Part shown: piece by piece, positions 12,206 through 24,651 of the stretch
Layout: each line of letters begins with the position of its first letter
How positions within the stretch are numbered: the stretch's first letter is position 1
Notes under the pieces: model-generated
Seen by the model: the letters and a program-made list of their open reading frames with translations, nothing else
The model's database searches: none
Told to the model about the DNA's origin: nothing
Assembly (NCBI RefSeq): GCF_030272615.1
Contig: NC_081414.1
Coordinates: 815,028,569-815,092,568 of the forward strand
Length of the DNA: 64,000 bases
Direction of reading: 5' to 3'
Source: Cryptomeria japonica
Lineage: Eukaryota > Streptophyta > Pinopsida > Cupressales > Cupressaceae
Translations under genes and position numbers: made by a program

Positions 12206-14049
12206 AACATTTAAATTGTATGTATGTAGAGGAGCACTTAAATGAATTTAATACAATTACCAATCAATTGTCTTTAGTAAAAATTACCTTTGCAGAAGAG
12301 GTTAGGGCTCTCTTGATTTTATGTTCTTTGCCAGAAAGCTGGAATAGTTTGGTTATGGTTGTAAGTAACTCTGTCTCTGGTAAAACTACTTTGGTATTTG
12401 ATGATACTGTTGGTGTTATCCTAAGCGAGGAAATGCGAAGAAAAAGCATAGGTGAGACTCCAACATCATCAAGTAGTGTTTTGAATGTGGAGAACAGAGG
12501 AAGATCAAAGGAAAGAGGAAAAGGCCCTTGGAATGAGAAGTCGCGAGGGAAGTCAAAGAAAGGATGCTCTCAATCTAGAGGAAAGAAAGATTGCCGGTAC
12601 TGCAAAAAGCCTAGTCATCTAAAGAAAGATTGTTGGTCTCGGAAAAACAAAGAAGGAGACAAAAGTGAAAATGATAGTAAGGAAGCTAATATTGCAAGTA
12701 ATACTTTACAAGATGCTTTAATCTTATGTTTTGATAACGTTAATGATTCCTGGGTAATAGATTCTGGGGCTTCATTTCATGCTACACCCCATAGAAAATA
12801 TTTTCTAGATTATGTTCAAGGTGATTTTGGACAGGTATATTTGGGTGATGATGAGCCCTATCAAATTTTTGGAAAAGGAAAGATAAAGATCAACTTGCAG
12901 AATGGAAATGACTGGTTTCTGCAAGAGGTAAGACATGTTCCTAACTTAAGAAGAAATTTGATTTCTGCAGGGCAACTAGGTAGTGAAGGTTGCATAATTA
13001 CCTTCTCAGACAGTATCTGGAAGGTCACTAAAGGATCATTAGTAGTAGCTAAAGGTGCGAAGGTAGGAACATTATATCTGTGTACTGGTAACACTTACTC
13101 TACCTTAGCTACTACAGATATAGTTACTGTAGGGACAACAACAATAGATATTGCAAGAACAGACTCAATAATGTGGCACCATAGGCTTGGGCACATGAGT
13201 GAGAAAGGGATGAAAATCCTTCACTCCAAAAATCTATTGCCAAGACTAAAGAAGATTGATTTAGAGTTATGTGAAAACTGTGTTTATGGCAAACAAAAAA
13301 GAGTCAGATTTCTGGAGGTTGGGAAAGAGAAGAAGAGTGAGTAGTTAGAGCTTGTGCATTTAGATGTATGGGGACTCGCTCAAGTATCATCTCTTGGTGG
13401 CTCTTGTTATTATGTTATTTTTATTAAGGACTCAACTAGAAAAACATGGGTATATTTCCTATAACAAAAATCAGATGTTTTTGAAACTTTTAAAAAATGG
13501 AAAGCTTTGGTTGAGAATGAGACAGGAAAAAAGTTGAAGTGTCTCAAATCGGATAATGGAGGTGAGTATTGCAGCAAAGTATATGAAGATTACTACTCCT
13601 TAAATGGCATTCGAAAGTAGAAGATAGTTCCAGGAACTCCATAGGAAAATGGTGTGTCAGAGATAATGAATAGGACTATTATGGAACGTGCGAGGAGCAT
13701 GAGATTGCATGCTAGATTGCCCTTACATTTTTGGGCAGATGTTGTACATACTACTGTCTATTTGATAAATAAAGGACCTTCAACCCCTTTGGATGGTGGT
13801 ATTCCAGAGGAGGCATGGACTGGAAAAAAGGTAAATTATTCTTTTTTGAAAACCTTTGGTTGTGAAGCTTTTGTCCATGTTGATAAAGAAAACAGAATCA
13901 AGCTTGATGCTAAATCTCAGAAATGTACCTTCATTGGATATGGGATAGATGAATATGGCTATCGGTTATGGGATTTTGAAAATAAGAAAATAAATAGATG
14001 TAGAGATGTTATATTCAATGAGAAGGTTATGTATAAAGAACAGATGTAG
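12193..14049 (+). pseudogene. Right Copia arm: gag end, protease and integrase
   Basis: The mirror copy of the left arm. The gag part reads EHLNEFNTITNQLS and contains the CCHC knuckle CRYCKKPSHLKKDC near 12590-12640. The protease WVIDSGASFHA is near 12750, the pre-integrase HHRLGHMSEKGM near 13170-13210, the integrase core near 13350-13620, and the NRTIMERARSM...LPLHFW block at 13660-13730. Broken. Confidence 0.85.
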
Positions 14050-14181
14050 GAAAAGAAGCATGAACAGGACAAGCAAGAATATGTGGTGTTGGATGAGATT
14101 CCTAAAAATGAAATGCCACGGGTACCTGATGCTCTGCACCAATAGAATGTCCCAAAAACTCCTACAAGTGTTAGATGTTCT

Positions 14182-15690
14182 ATGAGGTCAAGTAGACCCC
14201 TTGAAAGATTTTCTCCTTCTTTGTATTCTATATTACTAACTGATTCTAGTGAACCAGAAGAATATGAAGAAGCAATGCAAGTGGATGCCAAACAACAGTG
14301 GGAGCTAGGCATGAAAGAGGAGATGAACTCCTTGATGAAAAATAAGACTTGGCAATTAGTCCCTTTACCTGGAGAAAAAATAGCCTTGCCTAACAAATGG
14401 ATTTATCGGTTGAAGGAGGAGGAAAGAAGTCAGAAAAGATATAAGGCCAGACTTGTGGTAAAAGGTTTTGCATAGAAAAAGGGTATAGATTATGATGAAA
14501 TATTTTCTCTAGTTGTAAAAATGACTTCAATTAGAACTGTACTTAGTCTTCTGGCTATAGATGATTTACATCTTGAACAATTAGATGTCAAAATAGCTTT
14601 TCTCCATGGAGATTTGGAGGAGGAAATTTACACGTTTCATGGCTTAACCCGGTTATCATAGATGTCATTCTGATCATTGTGTATATTTTAAGAGATTGGA
14701 TAACGGCAGTTATATTATCTTGTTGCTTTATGTTGATGACATGCTTGTTGCTGGGTCTAACATGCAACACATAAATGATCTTAAACAGAAATTAGCCAAG
14801 TCATTTGCAATGAAAGATTTGGGTGCAGCTAAGCAAATTCTCAGTATGAGGATTACACGGGATAGGAAAAACAAAACCTTGAATTTGTCCCAAAGTGGGT
14901 ATATAATGAAGGTGTTGAAAAGATTTAACATGCAGGATGCAAAAGCAGTTAGGACACCTTTGGCTAGTCATTTCAAATTGACTAAGGAGATGTGCCCAAA
15001 GGCATAGGAAGAGGTAAATAAAATGTCTAACATCCTATATTCATCAACTATTGGTAGTTTGATGTATGCAATGGTATGCACAAGGCCAGATATTGCACAT
15101 GCAGTGGGAGTTGTGAGCAGGTTTATGAGAAATCCGGGTATGGAACATTGGAATGCTATGAAATGGATTCTTCGGTATTTGAAAGGAACTACTACGAAGG
15201 CATTGTGTTTCAAAGGATCTAATGCTGCTCTGAGAGGATTTGTTGACTTTGATCTGGCAGGTTATAGTTATTCACGGAGGAGTACTACAAGGTATGTTTT
15301 TACTATAGGGGAACTGCAGTCAGTTGGATTTATAGGTTGCAAAAGGTTGTTGCATTTTCCACCACTGAAGCTGAGTATGTTGCTGCTACAGGAGCTAGCA
15401 AGGAGATGATTTGGTTACAATGTTTTCTTGAGGAATTGGGTCAGACACAGGAGGATCACCCATTGTAGATTGATAGCCAGAGTGCCATTCATCTTGCAAA
15501 GAACTTTGCTTTTCATTCAAGGACAAAGCACATTCAGCTCAGGTACCACTTCATCCAGACTATTTTGGAGGAGGGTCAGTTATGGCTTGAGAAGATTCAC
15601 ACAAGTGAGAATCCTATCGATATGTTCACGAAAGCAATTCCACAGGAGAAGTTGATTTCTTCATCAGCTTTTGTTGATCTTTTTGATTGA
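14182..15690 (+). pseudogene. Right Copia arm: reverse transcriptase and RNase H
   Basis: Starts with the RT leader WELGMKEEMNSLMKNKTW and RLKEEERSQKRYKARLVVKG, then the catalytic LLLYVDDMLVAG (near 14730), SQSGYIMKVLKRFNM and MYAMVCTRPDIAHAVGVVSR, then RNase H to 15690. Same family as the left arm. Broken. Confidence 0.85.
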
Positions 15691-15769
15691 TAATTATGGA
15701 ATTTATACCAGTCGAGTCCTAGTATTTTATCTAGTGGATGTTGCAAGTATAGTGGTGTCGTCTAGTATC

Positions 15770-15910
15770 AGTCTCCAAGTGGGAGATTGTTTGGTGTGGA
15801 GCCTGATCAGTCTCCAAGTGGGAGATTGTTGATATGTGTCGACTGATCAGAAAAGTACTGTATACTCAGCACGTATTCAGAGGTAGACTAGGTTAAAGTG
15901 GTTACTGTCT
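15770..15910 (+). repeat. Doubled purine tract and short LTR start of the right Copia arm
   Basis: The 20 bp block ending ccaagtgggagattgt occurs twice, 41 bp apart. After the second copy the LTR starts at 15827 (tgttgatatgtgtcgactga) and matches the left LTR only to about 15885, after which the sequence passes into element A. The doubled tract is also present in the left arm (8490-8550, reverse complement), so it is a property of the family. Confidence 0.65.
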
Positions 15911-16206
15911 CTTTAGAAATTCACCTCAATTTGGGAACTTCACCGGTTTGACAAAAACAAGTCATAGCATGAATAGCTTCCTTGGTAATAGTGTGTGTCT
16001 TTTCCAAATACATATTTTTTCCATGAACATGATTGAGAATGATTCTGGTATGTTCTTCAAAATCCTCAAGAAAATAAGCTACATTATGAAAACCCTTCTC
16101 ATAAACCCTAATAAACTCGGGTTTGATCTGTCTATTCTTATCACATAGGGATTTCAATTGAGAATAGATAGACAATGATCCCAAATATTTGATTTTACAA
16201 CCAATA
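15911..16206 (-). pseudogene. Element A ORF2, N-terminal part (second piece)
   Basis: On the minus strand reads IYSQLKSLCDKNRQIKPEF and ...LEKTHTITKEAIHAMTCF. The ITKE-x-IH motif and its setting match element B near 39840-39860 (LFKITKEIIHLITEY), which ties the two elements together. The unit is bounded on its right by Copia N. Function unknown. Confidence 0.6.
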
Positions 16207-17142
16207 TGTTAGGTCCCGGAGACAACTAAGAGGGGGGGTTTGAATTAGTTGTCCAATAAATTTAAACCAAAACAACTTAACCAAACTTTATGCCGGTAGG
16301 CAGTTTGTCAGTTAATTGTAGTATCGGTAAAGATTAATGCATGAAACAGAAAGACAATAACATCCACAACACATAACACCAATGTTTGTACGTGGAAACC
16401 CTGTAAGGGGAAAAACCACGGTGGGAAACCTTACCCACAATCAGATGACACTACTACAGATAGTATTTGTATACAAATGGGATCTGCACATGTAGAAAGG
16501 CCAAGTGCCTAGAGCTCACTACTCAATCACAAATGAGAGTCACACTGACTACAATTGGATGGTTAAATCCAATGATGATGTACTACTCAAAGTAGTATCT
16601 TCATATGCTGGATTCAGTACCGGTGTAGTTCTGATTGTATACCTTCACAACCTTCTATTTCGCATTCCCTATTCAATCTTACAAATAAGACCTTACATAT
16701 ATACCATAACCTATGACCAATTTTAGTAGGTTAGCTCTAAAAGATATTTACAATAAAAGTAATTTACAAATCAATAACTGATGCAATATCCAATTCAACA
16801 TGTCAGCTTAATGCATTTACAATATTATTAAATCATCTCCAAAATGTGCAGTGCTGATCTGGAATAGATAAGTCTGTCGGTGCTTATTCTGGACCTATTT
16901 GCCAGTAATAGCAAATATGCAAGCTCGATTATACCAACAAACAATTCTCCAAGACGAAGTGTCCAAATGACGTCTTCAACATAACCAAGTGCATGTAAAT
17001 AACATATCCTATCGGTGGATAGAATACCAGTGTAGAGTCTGTCGGTGCCGGTGTCGGGGTTTGTCTATCGACAAATATTGTCAGAGTTGATAAGTGTTGA
17101 CATCAATGACAAAACCATATCAACATATCCAAAATACCAACA
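16207..17142 (-). repeat. 3' LTR of Copia N
   Basis: 936 bp, TG...CA. In minus orientation starts tgttggtattttggatatgt and ends ctccgggacctaaca. Contains the hairpin module ccgtggtttttccccttacagggtttccac near 16390-16425. Confidence 0.9.
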
Positions 17143-17568
17143 ATCTCCCCCTTTGGCATTGATGGCAACACAAGATGGAAAAACCATCAAAGTGCCAAAA
17201 CAGAAATGCCAAATACCAAAAACCAACAATCTCCAAAAAGATATCATAACCAAAAATCAAGATTCAGATACAGAGAATAACAATCTCTCCAAACTAACAA
17301 TCTCTTCCCCAAGAGGTAAAGTCTCTCCCCTTAGGAGTAACATGTGTTTTTCCATATCAATCTCTCCCGCTTTGAGATCATATGCCAAAGAAATACAAAA
17401 ACCAGGTTCAAATACAAAATACCATCCAATATACCAATAGATCAACTTCTCCCCCTGAGAAGTAGCTTCCTCATCAAAAACTGGAGTAAAATATTTCTCT
17501 GTTAATTCTGTCGGTTGATGACAAACATCAACTGTCCAAGTCTCTACTGGTGGGGGTATGACCCCAAG

Positions 17569-19300
17569 CTAGTCTCTAAGATATTCAAAAGTCTCCTTAG
17601 GCAAAGGTTTAGTGAAAATATTTGCAATCTGCTCTTTAGTATTTACATAAACTAGTTTTACTTCTTTGGCTTCAACATTCTCTTTCAGAAAATTTAGTTT
17701 GATAGAAACATGTTTGGTTTTAGAATGTAGTACCGAATTCTTAGATATATCAATTGTTGTAGTGTTATCACAATAGAAGATTGTAGGTTCCTTGCATTTT
17801 ACCTTTATATCCTCCAACATTTTCTTAAGCCATAATACCCGTGTACAGTTAGTTGCTATTGCAACATATTCTAATTCAGCTGTTGATAAAGATGTACAAC
17901 TTTGTTTCTTACTCAACCAAGAAATTAATTTGTTTCCAAGAAAAAATGCTCCTCTGGTGGTGCTTTTTCTGTCATCTACATCTCCTACCCAATTTGCATC
18001 TATGTATGCACATAATTCAAAGTTTTCATCTCTAGGATACCATAAGCCAAGATTTTTACCTTGTAAATATCAGAAAATCCTTTTTACTGTTGATTCATGA
18101 TTTTCTTTAGGATTACTCTAAAATCTAGAAACAATACATACTGCATTCATAATATAAGGTCTTGTTTGTGTCAAATACAGTAGAACTCCTATCACAGATT
18201 TGTATCTTGTTGGATTAACTGGTTCTAATTTATCCTTCAAAGATAATTTATCAGTTGTAGTCATAGGTGTGCTTATCGGTTTAGAGTTTTCCATACCAAA
18301 TTTCTTTAACAAATCCTTCAAGTACTTAGATTGACTCAAGAATATACCATTATCAGTTTGTGAAATCTACAATCCTAAAAAGAATTTTACTTCTCCAATC
18401 ATAGACATTTTAAATTCTTGTTGCATCTTTATAGAAAAGTCTTTACATAATCCATCTTCTCCTCCAAAGATTATATCATCAACAAAAACTTCTATAACCA
18501 AAATATCATCCTTTGTTACTCTATAGTATAAATTACTGTCAGCATTACCTTTAGAAAAACCAATCTTCAAAAGATATTTATCCAATCTAGCATACCAAGC
18601 TCTTGGAGCTTGCTTCAATCCATACAAAGATTTCCTTAACCTGCAAACCATATCTTTATTATCTGTTAAAGAAAATACATCTGGTTGCTCAATATAAAAT
18701 TCTTCTTCAAGAATTCCATTCAGAAATGCACATTTAATATCCATTTGATATACTTTATAGTTCTTGTGTGTTGCAAAAGCCAAGAATAATCTTACTGCCT
18801 CAATTCTTGCTATCGGTGCAAAGGTTTCATTGTAATCAATTCCTTCTTTCTTTGAATATCCCTTACACTCTAGTCTTTCTTTATTTATGATTACCTTACC
18901 ATCTTCATTAAGTTTGTTTCTAAATACCCATTTTGTTCCAATTACATTTTTATCATTTGGTCGGGGAACTAATGTCCATGTATCAGTTTTCTCTATTTGT
19001 TCTAATTCTTCTTCTATAGCTGTAATCCAGTGTTTATCTTCACATGCCTCATTAATTGATGATGGTTCAATTTGAGAAATAAGAATACCTCTTCATTTTC
19101 CATTTTTCCTCTTGTCATAACTCCTTTATATTTGTTATCAATTATCTGATCTTCAGAATGATTTAGTCTTACATACCGGGGTGTCTTCTTTTGTTGTTGT
19201 TCCTCAGTTACTGTTGAATTTTCAGATGATACCGGTGTAACTAGATCTTCATTCTGTACCGGTGGATTCATTGTAGGTTCATTTACCAGAATCTCTGTTG
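17569..19300 (-). pseudogene. Copia N reverse transcriptase and RNase H
   Basis: RT: YQMDIKCAFLNGILEEEFY, KSLYGLKQAPRAWYARLDKY, the catalytic VFVDDIIFGG and EFKMSMIGEVKFFLGL (18367-18783), then STPMTTTDKLS and TRPYIMNAV. RNase H: STAELEYVAIATNC and HVSIKLNFL (17569-17916). Motifs resemble SIRE-type Copia elements (inference). Broken. Confidence 0.85.
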
Positions 19301-19337
19301 TCGGTTCAGAGTCTATATACCTTGAAATTCCTCTAAA

Positions 19338-20560
19338 CTATTCATCAATTTTCACATTTGTACTCTCAACAATTTTCTGCAATCTCTTGTTAAAACATTT
19401 ATATGCCTTGCTCTTGGATGAATAACCAAGAAATATTCCTTCATCACTTCTAGGATCAAATTTACCAATGTACTCATCTCTTCTAATATAGCATTTACTT
19501 CCAAATATTCTGAAATACTTAACAGTGGAAATAATACCAAACCATAGTTCATGAGGGGTCTTACCAATTTCTCCTTTGATGTGAACTTTATTGAATGTGT
19601 AGACCATTGTACTTACTACCTCTCTCCAATATACATGTGGTAGATTTGCTTTAGATAACATACTTCTAGTTGCTTCTAAGATAGTTCTATTTTTCCTTTC
19701 TACAACTCCATTTTGTTGTGGTGTCCAGGGTGCTGATAGTTGTCTTCTGATTCCATTCACTTCACAGGATGTATTAATTTCATTATATGTGAATTCACCT
19801 CCTTGATCTGATCTTAGACATTTGATTTTCTTGTCAGTTTCATTTTCTACCATTGCTTTGAATAGTTTGAACTTTCCAAATGCTTCTGATTTTTCTCTAA
19901 GAAAAGTAACCCAACACATTCTAGAATAGTCATCAATGATTAGCATGAAATATCTATCACCTTGTAAGCTTTTAGTTCTAGTTGGACCACATAGGTCAGT
20001 ATAAATTAAGTCAAGAGCATTATTGGATTTTTCTGGAATACTTTTAAAAGATGCTCTAACTTGTTTTCCAAATTGACATTCCTTACATACTGGATTGTGT
20101 GGTTTAACAATCTTAGGTAAATCTCTAATTGCCTTAGTTGTACTGATTTTTATAATGCAAATCAAAATTTACATGACATAGCCTCTTATGCCATAGCCAA
20201 CTTTCATCAATGTGTGCAATCAAGCATGTCTTTTCATTACTATTAAAATGAAATATATTACCTTTGGTCTGATTACCGGTTGCAATTTCCAAGCCGGTTC
20301 TATTCATGATTTTGCATTTTTCATTCTTGAACTGTAACTAAAATCCTTTTTCAACTAGTTGACCAACACTTAGTAGATTATGCTTTAAACCTTCAACATA
20401 GTAAACATTGTCAGTATTATGCTTACCATCAAAAGATATTGTACTTTTGCCTTTGATTGAACAAGCTTTATCATCTCCAAATCTTACTAGACCTCCATTA
20501 TATTCCTGAAAGGATAAGAATTTACTCTTATCTCCAGTCATGTGATGTGAACAACCTTAA
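19338..20560 (-). pseudogene. Copia N protease and integrase
   Basis: The protease region lies near 20338-20560, with HHMTGDKSKFLSF and LKHNLLSVGQL. The integrase runs from the pre-integrase and CKECQFGKQ knuckle (near 20080) through the core DLCGPTRTKSLQGDRYFM, RSDQGGEF and RRQLSAPWTPQQNGVVERKN to WREVVSTMVYTFNK. These are the three-acid core motifs of Copia integrases. Broken. Confidence 0.85.
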
Positions 20561-21535
20561 TCAATTATCCATTCATCCTTAACTTCAACTTTAGTTGCCA
20601 GAGCCTGTTCTACCAGTTGAATAGTAGGTGTCAGTTTATCTTCTGTCAAAGCAACAAAGACCCATCCATTGTCTATCGGATCCTCATCAGAATCATCAAT
20701 GACTCCTTCATCAGCAAGATAACAAGATTTGTCTTTATTCTTCTTGAGTCTGTATCTCTGATATTTAGGGTTGGGCTTATATGTTCTTCTAGCTTCTTCT
20801 CTTAATCTTGCATGTCTTTCAAGACATCTTGAAGCCATATGACCAATCTTATTACAATTGAAACATTTAAAGGGTGCTTTACCTTCATACTTACTTCCAA
20901 CTGGACCTTTAGGCATTTTCCTTGCAAATAGTGCTTCAAGTTCTTCAAGCTCTTCATTTTCTCTCCTACTTTCTTCAAGTTCTCTTGCATAAAAGGCTTT
21001 CCAATTATCAAATTTGTCAAATGATGGTGCAGATGAAGTTGATGCCTTAAAAGCTAAATCTGTCTTTATAGTAGCAACAGGACCAAATTTATTCAATTTC
21101 AAAAGCTGAAAGTTTTCCAATTAATGTATCCCTAGTTATTGATGCATTAGGCATTGTTCTCAGTTCATTTATAGCAGTACCTTTCATTTTGTATGCCGGT
21201 GGCAATCCTCTTAAAACTTTTGAAACAATTTCACTTTCACTTAAGGTTCCTCCACAACATTTAATACCCAAAACAATTTCATTAACTCTTTCCATAAAAG
21301 CACTAATCCTTTCATCTTCTTCCATTTTTAGATTTTCATACCTGACTCGGAAGCTTTCAAGTTTTGTAATTTTGATCTGATTTGATAATGTGCTGAAAAG
21401 TGTTTCACTTGCCTGGCAATCATTTTCATCTTTAGCCAAGTTAACTGGGGTAGGCTGACTTTGAACAACAGTAGTATAGCCATTTAATGTAACATCCCAA
21501 ATGTCCTTCCCAATACAATTTAGATGTGTCTCCAT
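20557..21535 (-). pseudogene. Copia N gag
   Basis: The capsid-like domain (METHLNCIGKDIWDVTLNGY ... ISAFMERVNEIVLGIKCCG ... LPPAYKMKGTAI) is followed by a charged linker and the CCHC knuckle CFNCNKIGHMASRC near 20840. Typical UBN2/retrotransposon gag layout. Broken. Confidence 0.85.
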
Positions 21536-21625
21536 CCTGATCTTTCATATTCCATAGTTAGTAGGAATTGGATCTCCTTAAGCTATTAAACTTATGCAAA
21601 AAGAGGACTAAGCTCTGATACCAAT

Positions 21626-22652
21626 TGTTAGATCCCAGAGACAACTGAGAGGGGGCGGGGGGTTGAATCAGTTATCCAATAAATTTAAACCAAAACAACT
21701 TAACCAAACTTTATGTCGGTAGGCAGTTTGTCAGTTAATTGCAGTAGTGGTAAAGATTAATATATGAAATAGAAAGACAATAACATCCACAACATATAAC
21801 ACCAATGTTTGTACATGGAAACTATATAAGGGGAAAAAATACGGTGGGAAACCTTAGCCACAATCAGATGATACTACTACAGATAGTATGTGTATACAAA
21901 TGGGGTCTGCACATGCAGAAAGGCCAAGTGCCTAGAGCTTACTGCTCAATCAAAAATGGGAGTCACACTGACTACAATTGGATGGTTAAATCCAATGATG
22001 ATGTATTGCTCAAAATAGCATCTTCATATGCTAGATTCAGTACCGGTGTAGTTTTGATTATCTTCACAAATAAATTCCTTTAGCCTTCAAATGATTTTTA
22101 CATGTATAGCTCTGCTTAATCTCGCATATACCTTCACAACCTTCTATTTCGTATTCCCTATCCAATCTTACAAATAAGACCTTACATATATACAATAACC
22201 TAAGACCAATTTTAGTAGGTCGGCTCTAAAAGATATTTACAATAAAAGTAATTTACAAATTAATAACTGATGCAATATCTGATTCAACATGTCGGCTTAA
22301 TGCATTTACAATATTATTAAATCATCCCCAAAACGTGTTGTGTTGATTTGGAATAGATATGTCTATCGGTGCTTATTCTGGACCTATTTGCCGGTAATAG
22401 CAAATATGCAAGCTTGATTATACCAATGAACAATTCTCCAAGACAAAGTGTCCAAATGATGTCTTCAACATAACCAAGTGTTCTCCATATAATTCCAAGT
22501 GCCTGTAAATAATATATCTTGTTGGTGGATAGATTACTAGTGTAGAGTTTGCTGGTGTCGGTGTCGAGGTTTGCCTATTGGTGAATATTACCAGAGTTGA
22601 TAAGTGTTGACATCAATGACAAAACCATATCAACATATCCAAAATACCAGCA
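21626..22652 (-). repeat. 5' LTR of Copia N with adjacent primer site
   Basis: 1027 bp; the primer binding site, reverse complement of tggtatcagagc, lies at 21612-21625. It differs from the other LTR by point changes and one extra block of about 80 bp. Confidence 0.9.
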
Positions 22653-22810
22653 CAATATAACCAAACAAATCACCTTTTACAACAACACCTTCAAGAACTT
22701 GAGATAAAGAATTGTAAGACACTATTTGTTTTGATTCCATAACTTCCATAGGTTCTGATGTGATCATTAACCTTTTCACTTGCTTAGATGATGAAGCCAT
22801 TCAAATAAAC
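22653..22810 (-). pseudogene. Element A ORF2, N-terminal start
   Basis: A minus-strand ATG at about 22802 opens MASSSKQVKRLMITSEPMEV, then a run to the Copia N insertion point. It looks like a true start: an AT-rich leader lies upstream and the Met-Ala-Ser context is typical. The protein is unknown. The rest of the ORF is displaced by Copia N and the inverted Copia pair. Confidence 0.5.
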
Positions 22811-23430
22811 TTGATTCGAAAAGGGATTTTTAGAGAAATACCTTAATTCTCACATATTGCCTCAGTTACTGGTTGATTACTCAAATACACATTAGTTCAA
22901 CCTTCAGTGATCTTCAAATCAGCTTCAATCACACAATTCACAGCACAAATTCGTCTAAGACCAGCTAGAAAATCTCTCTTCTCTCTACAAGTGCTCAAGA
23001 ATTCTCTTTCAAATGTGTTTATGGTAAAAATAACATAGTAAAATTTGCTTTTATCAATTTTACCTATTGCATTAATTGCTCAATCGATAGGGTTACAAAC
23101 TCTAATACACCACTTAACGATACATTCAATATTAACAAGTGTAAAACCTGTTGACAAACTTTTGAAAAATCGATTGAGAAAGATATCAAGATCTCTAATA
23201 GAATGACTCAAAATTGCAAGCTTTCTTACCACTCATCTTTCAAGGGGTCTGGAAGTAGATTTACCACTATGCTCCCCTTGGCCCTAATGAAAATGCTTAA
23301 TTCACTGGTGCAGGATTCTCCACACGAGGTGAAGGATTGGGTTCTTCTATAGGCATATTATAACTCTTCTTTTTCTAGATTTGGTTCATCTCTTCTCTGG
23401 TTTCTTCAACATTTACCTTCTGCTTACCCT
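22811..23430 (-). other. Element A, spacer between ORF1 and ORF2
   Basis: About 600 bp between the zinc-knuckle ORF and the MASSSKQ start. The first part still reads as the end of ORF1 (RTRKNKLVNHS..., a QI-x-KKKS block, then PNPSPRVENPAPVN); the rest is AT-rich without a domain. In element B the corresponding stretch is 38960-39450. Confidence 0.45.
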
Positions 23431-23431
23431 T

Positions 23432-24567
23432 CTAGTCTATAGAGTGATTAACCAGTTTGTTCTTTCTGGTTCTACAGAACTTTGCCATGTGTCCCAATTT
23501 ATGATAATGATAGCAGGCCATTCCAAATGATCTCCAAGGTCCTACATCACCTCTTCCATTTCTCCTTCTGTAATTCATAGCCACATGACCATAATTGTTA
23601 CAAATGGTGCAAACGACATTAGTTACCTTTTCCATCTCAAATGGACTAAATCGGCTGACATAGGTCTTTGCCAGTTCATGTTTCCTCGGTTGTCATAGAT
23701 TCTCATTCTGTTACCATTAGGTCTTGGACTCATGTGAGGTACTGGATTATTTTCTCCATATATGCATTCAACTGATCTATGTCCATACATGTTGCATGTA
23801 AAACAATGACCTTCAAATCTCCTAGATACATACCTAGAATTTGCATTGCAGCCAATATTCTCATTGGGTTTGTTTCTACATACATTTGCAATATGTTCAG
23901 GTTTAAGATAGACAAATCAAACAGGTTTAAAAACTCTCTTACTGGTAGGCTTGTTACCCTTAGGAGCAATTTTGTCCTTGTGAGTGTTGCTCTTTTTTCC
24001 AGAAGACTCTCCTTTCTCAGATGTGTTAAAGCCTAATCTAGATGTATCTCCTTTCATCCTTTGAGATTGGATCTACTCATCCAGCATAGAAGTACTTTTA
24101 TTGAACTTTTCCAGCTTTCCATTAGTCTTAGTGAGTTCTCTGGTAAGATCTTCATTGTGTTTTGTAAGAGTCTCTCTTAGGGATGATGTCATTTCAAGAT
24201 CTAACTACAAAGCTTGTTTCTCTTCTTTTTCAGCATGCCAATTCTCATTCAAAGTTGCATTCTCTTGTTTGATCTTAGCAATCTCATGATCTCTTTCTTT
24301 GACAAGGTCTTTAGCTATCCTCTTGGCTTGTATCTCTTGACTCATGCGGATAGTTAGGTCTTCTAACTCTCTTCTCAGATTTAGCTTCTCATGGTTCAAC
24401 TTTTCAACTTCTTCAACTAATGCATCAATGTTAGATTCATCTGAAGAACTGTTATCAGATTTCTCCAATAGTTGTTCAGTCATCTCTCTTCTTTTGACTT
24501 TTGAAGCTTTAAATATGACCCTTAGGGTTTCAAGCTCTTCCTTGGTAGCATCAAGCACTCTAGCCAT
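23432..24567 (-). pseudogene. Element A ORF1: coiled coil plus zinc-knuckle array
   Basis: The first 120 codons (24205-24567) are strongly helical with heptad Leu/Ile spacing (ATKEELETLRVIFKASK ... EEVEKLNHEKLNLRRELEDL), a coiled coil. Then follow about four CX2CX4HX4C-type knuckles, some degenerate; the clearest is CFTCNMYGHRSVEC near 23770-23815, with others near 23880, 23590 and 23510. This is a nucleic-acid-binding Gag-like protein with an oligomerising N-terminus instead of a recognisable capsid domain. Same layout in element B at 37618-38958. Broken. Confidence 0.7.
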
Positions 24568-24638
24568 CTCTAACTACCTCATATCCCCCATGGTGGCTTT
24601 AGGGTTTCCTTCCAAGTGATTAATCCTTAAAGAAGTTT

Positions 24639-24651
24639 GGCTCTGATACCA
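24639..24651 (-). other. Primer binding site of element A
   Basis: Reverse complement of tggtatcagagcc, matching the initiator Met-tRNA 3' end, next to the 5' LTR. Confidence 0.85.

Larger units (their letters stand above)
8063..15910. mobile_element. Head-to-head inverted pair of Copia copies inside element A
   Basis: Two copies of the same Copia family lie in inverted orientation, 8063-about 12205 on the minus strand and about 12215-15885 on the plus strand. The sequence turns back on itself around 12205-12220: gtaattgtattaaattcatt and its reverse complement lie 20-40 bp either side. Both arms begin in the middle of gag, and both run through protease, integrase, reverse transcriptase and RNase H to the LTR; neither has a 5' LTR or primer site. 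The left arm ends in a complete-looking LTR (8063-8494), the right arm in only about 60-80 bp of LTR. No clear target-site duplication is seen. The arms differ by about 7 percent by eye. Both are broken, with several breaks each. Confidence 0.8.
16207..22652 (-). mobile_element. Copia element N, nested in element A
   Basis: LTR element on the minus strand with both LTRs (16207-17142 and 21626-22652) and a perfect 5 bp target duplication, caata at 16202-16206 and 22653-22657. Primer site at 21612-21625 (tggtatcagagc), purine tract at 17143-17170. Gene order gag, protease, integrase, RT, RNase H, that is Ty1/Copia. By eye the LTRs differ by about 7-8 percent over 240 bp, plus one length difference. 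The element has all its parts but the coding region is broken at several places. Confidence 0.9.
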
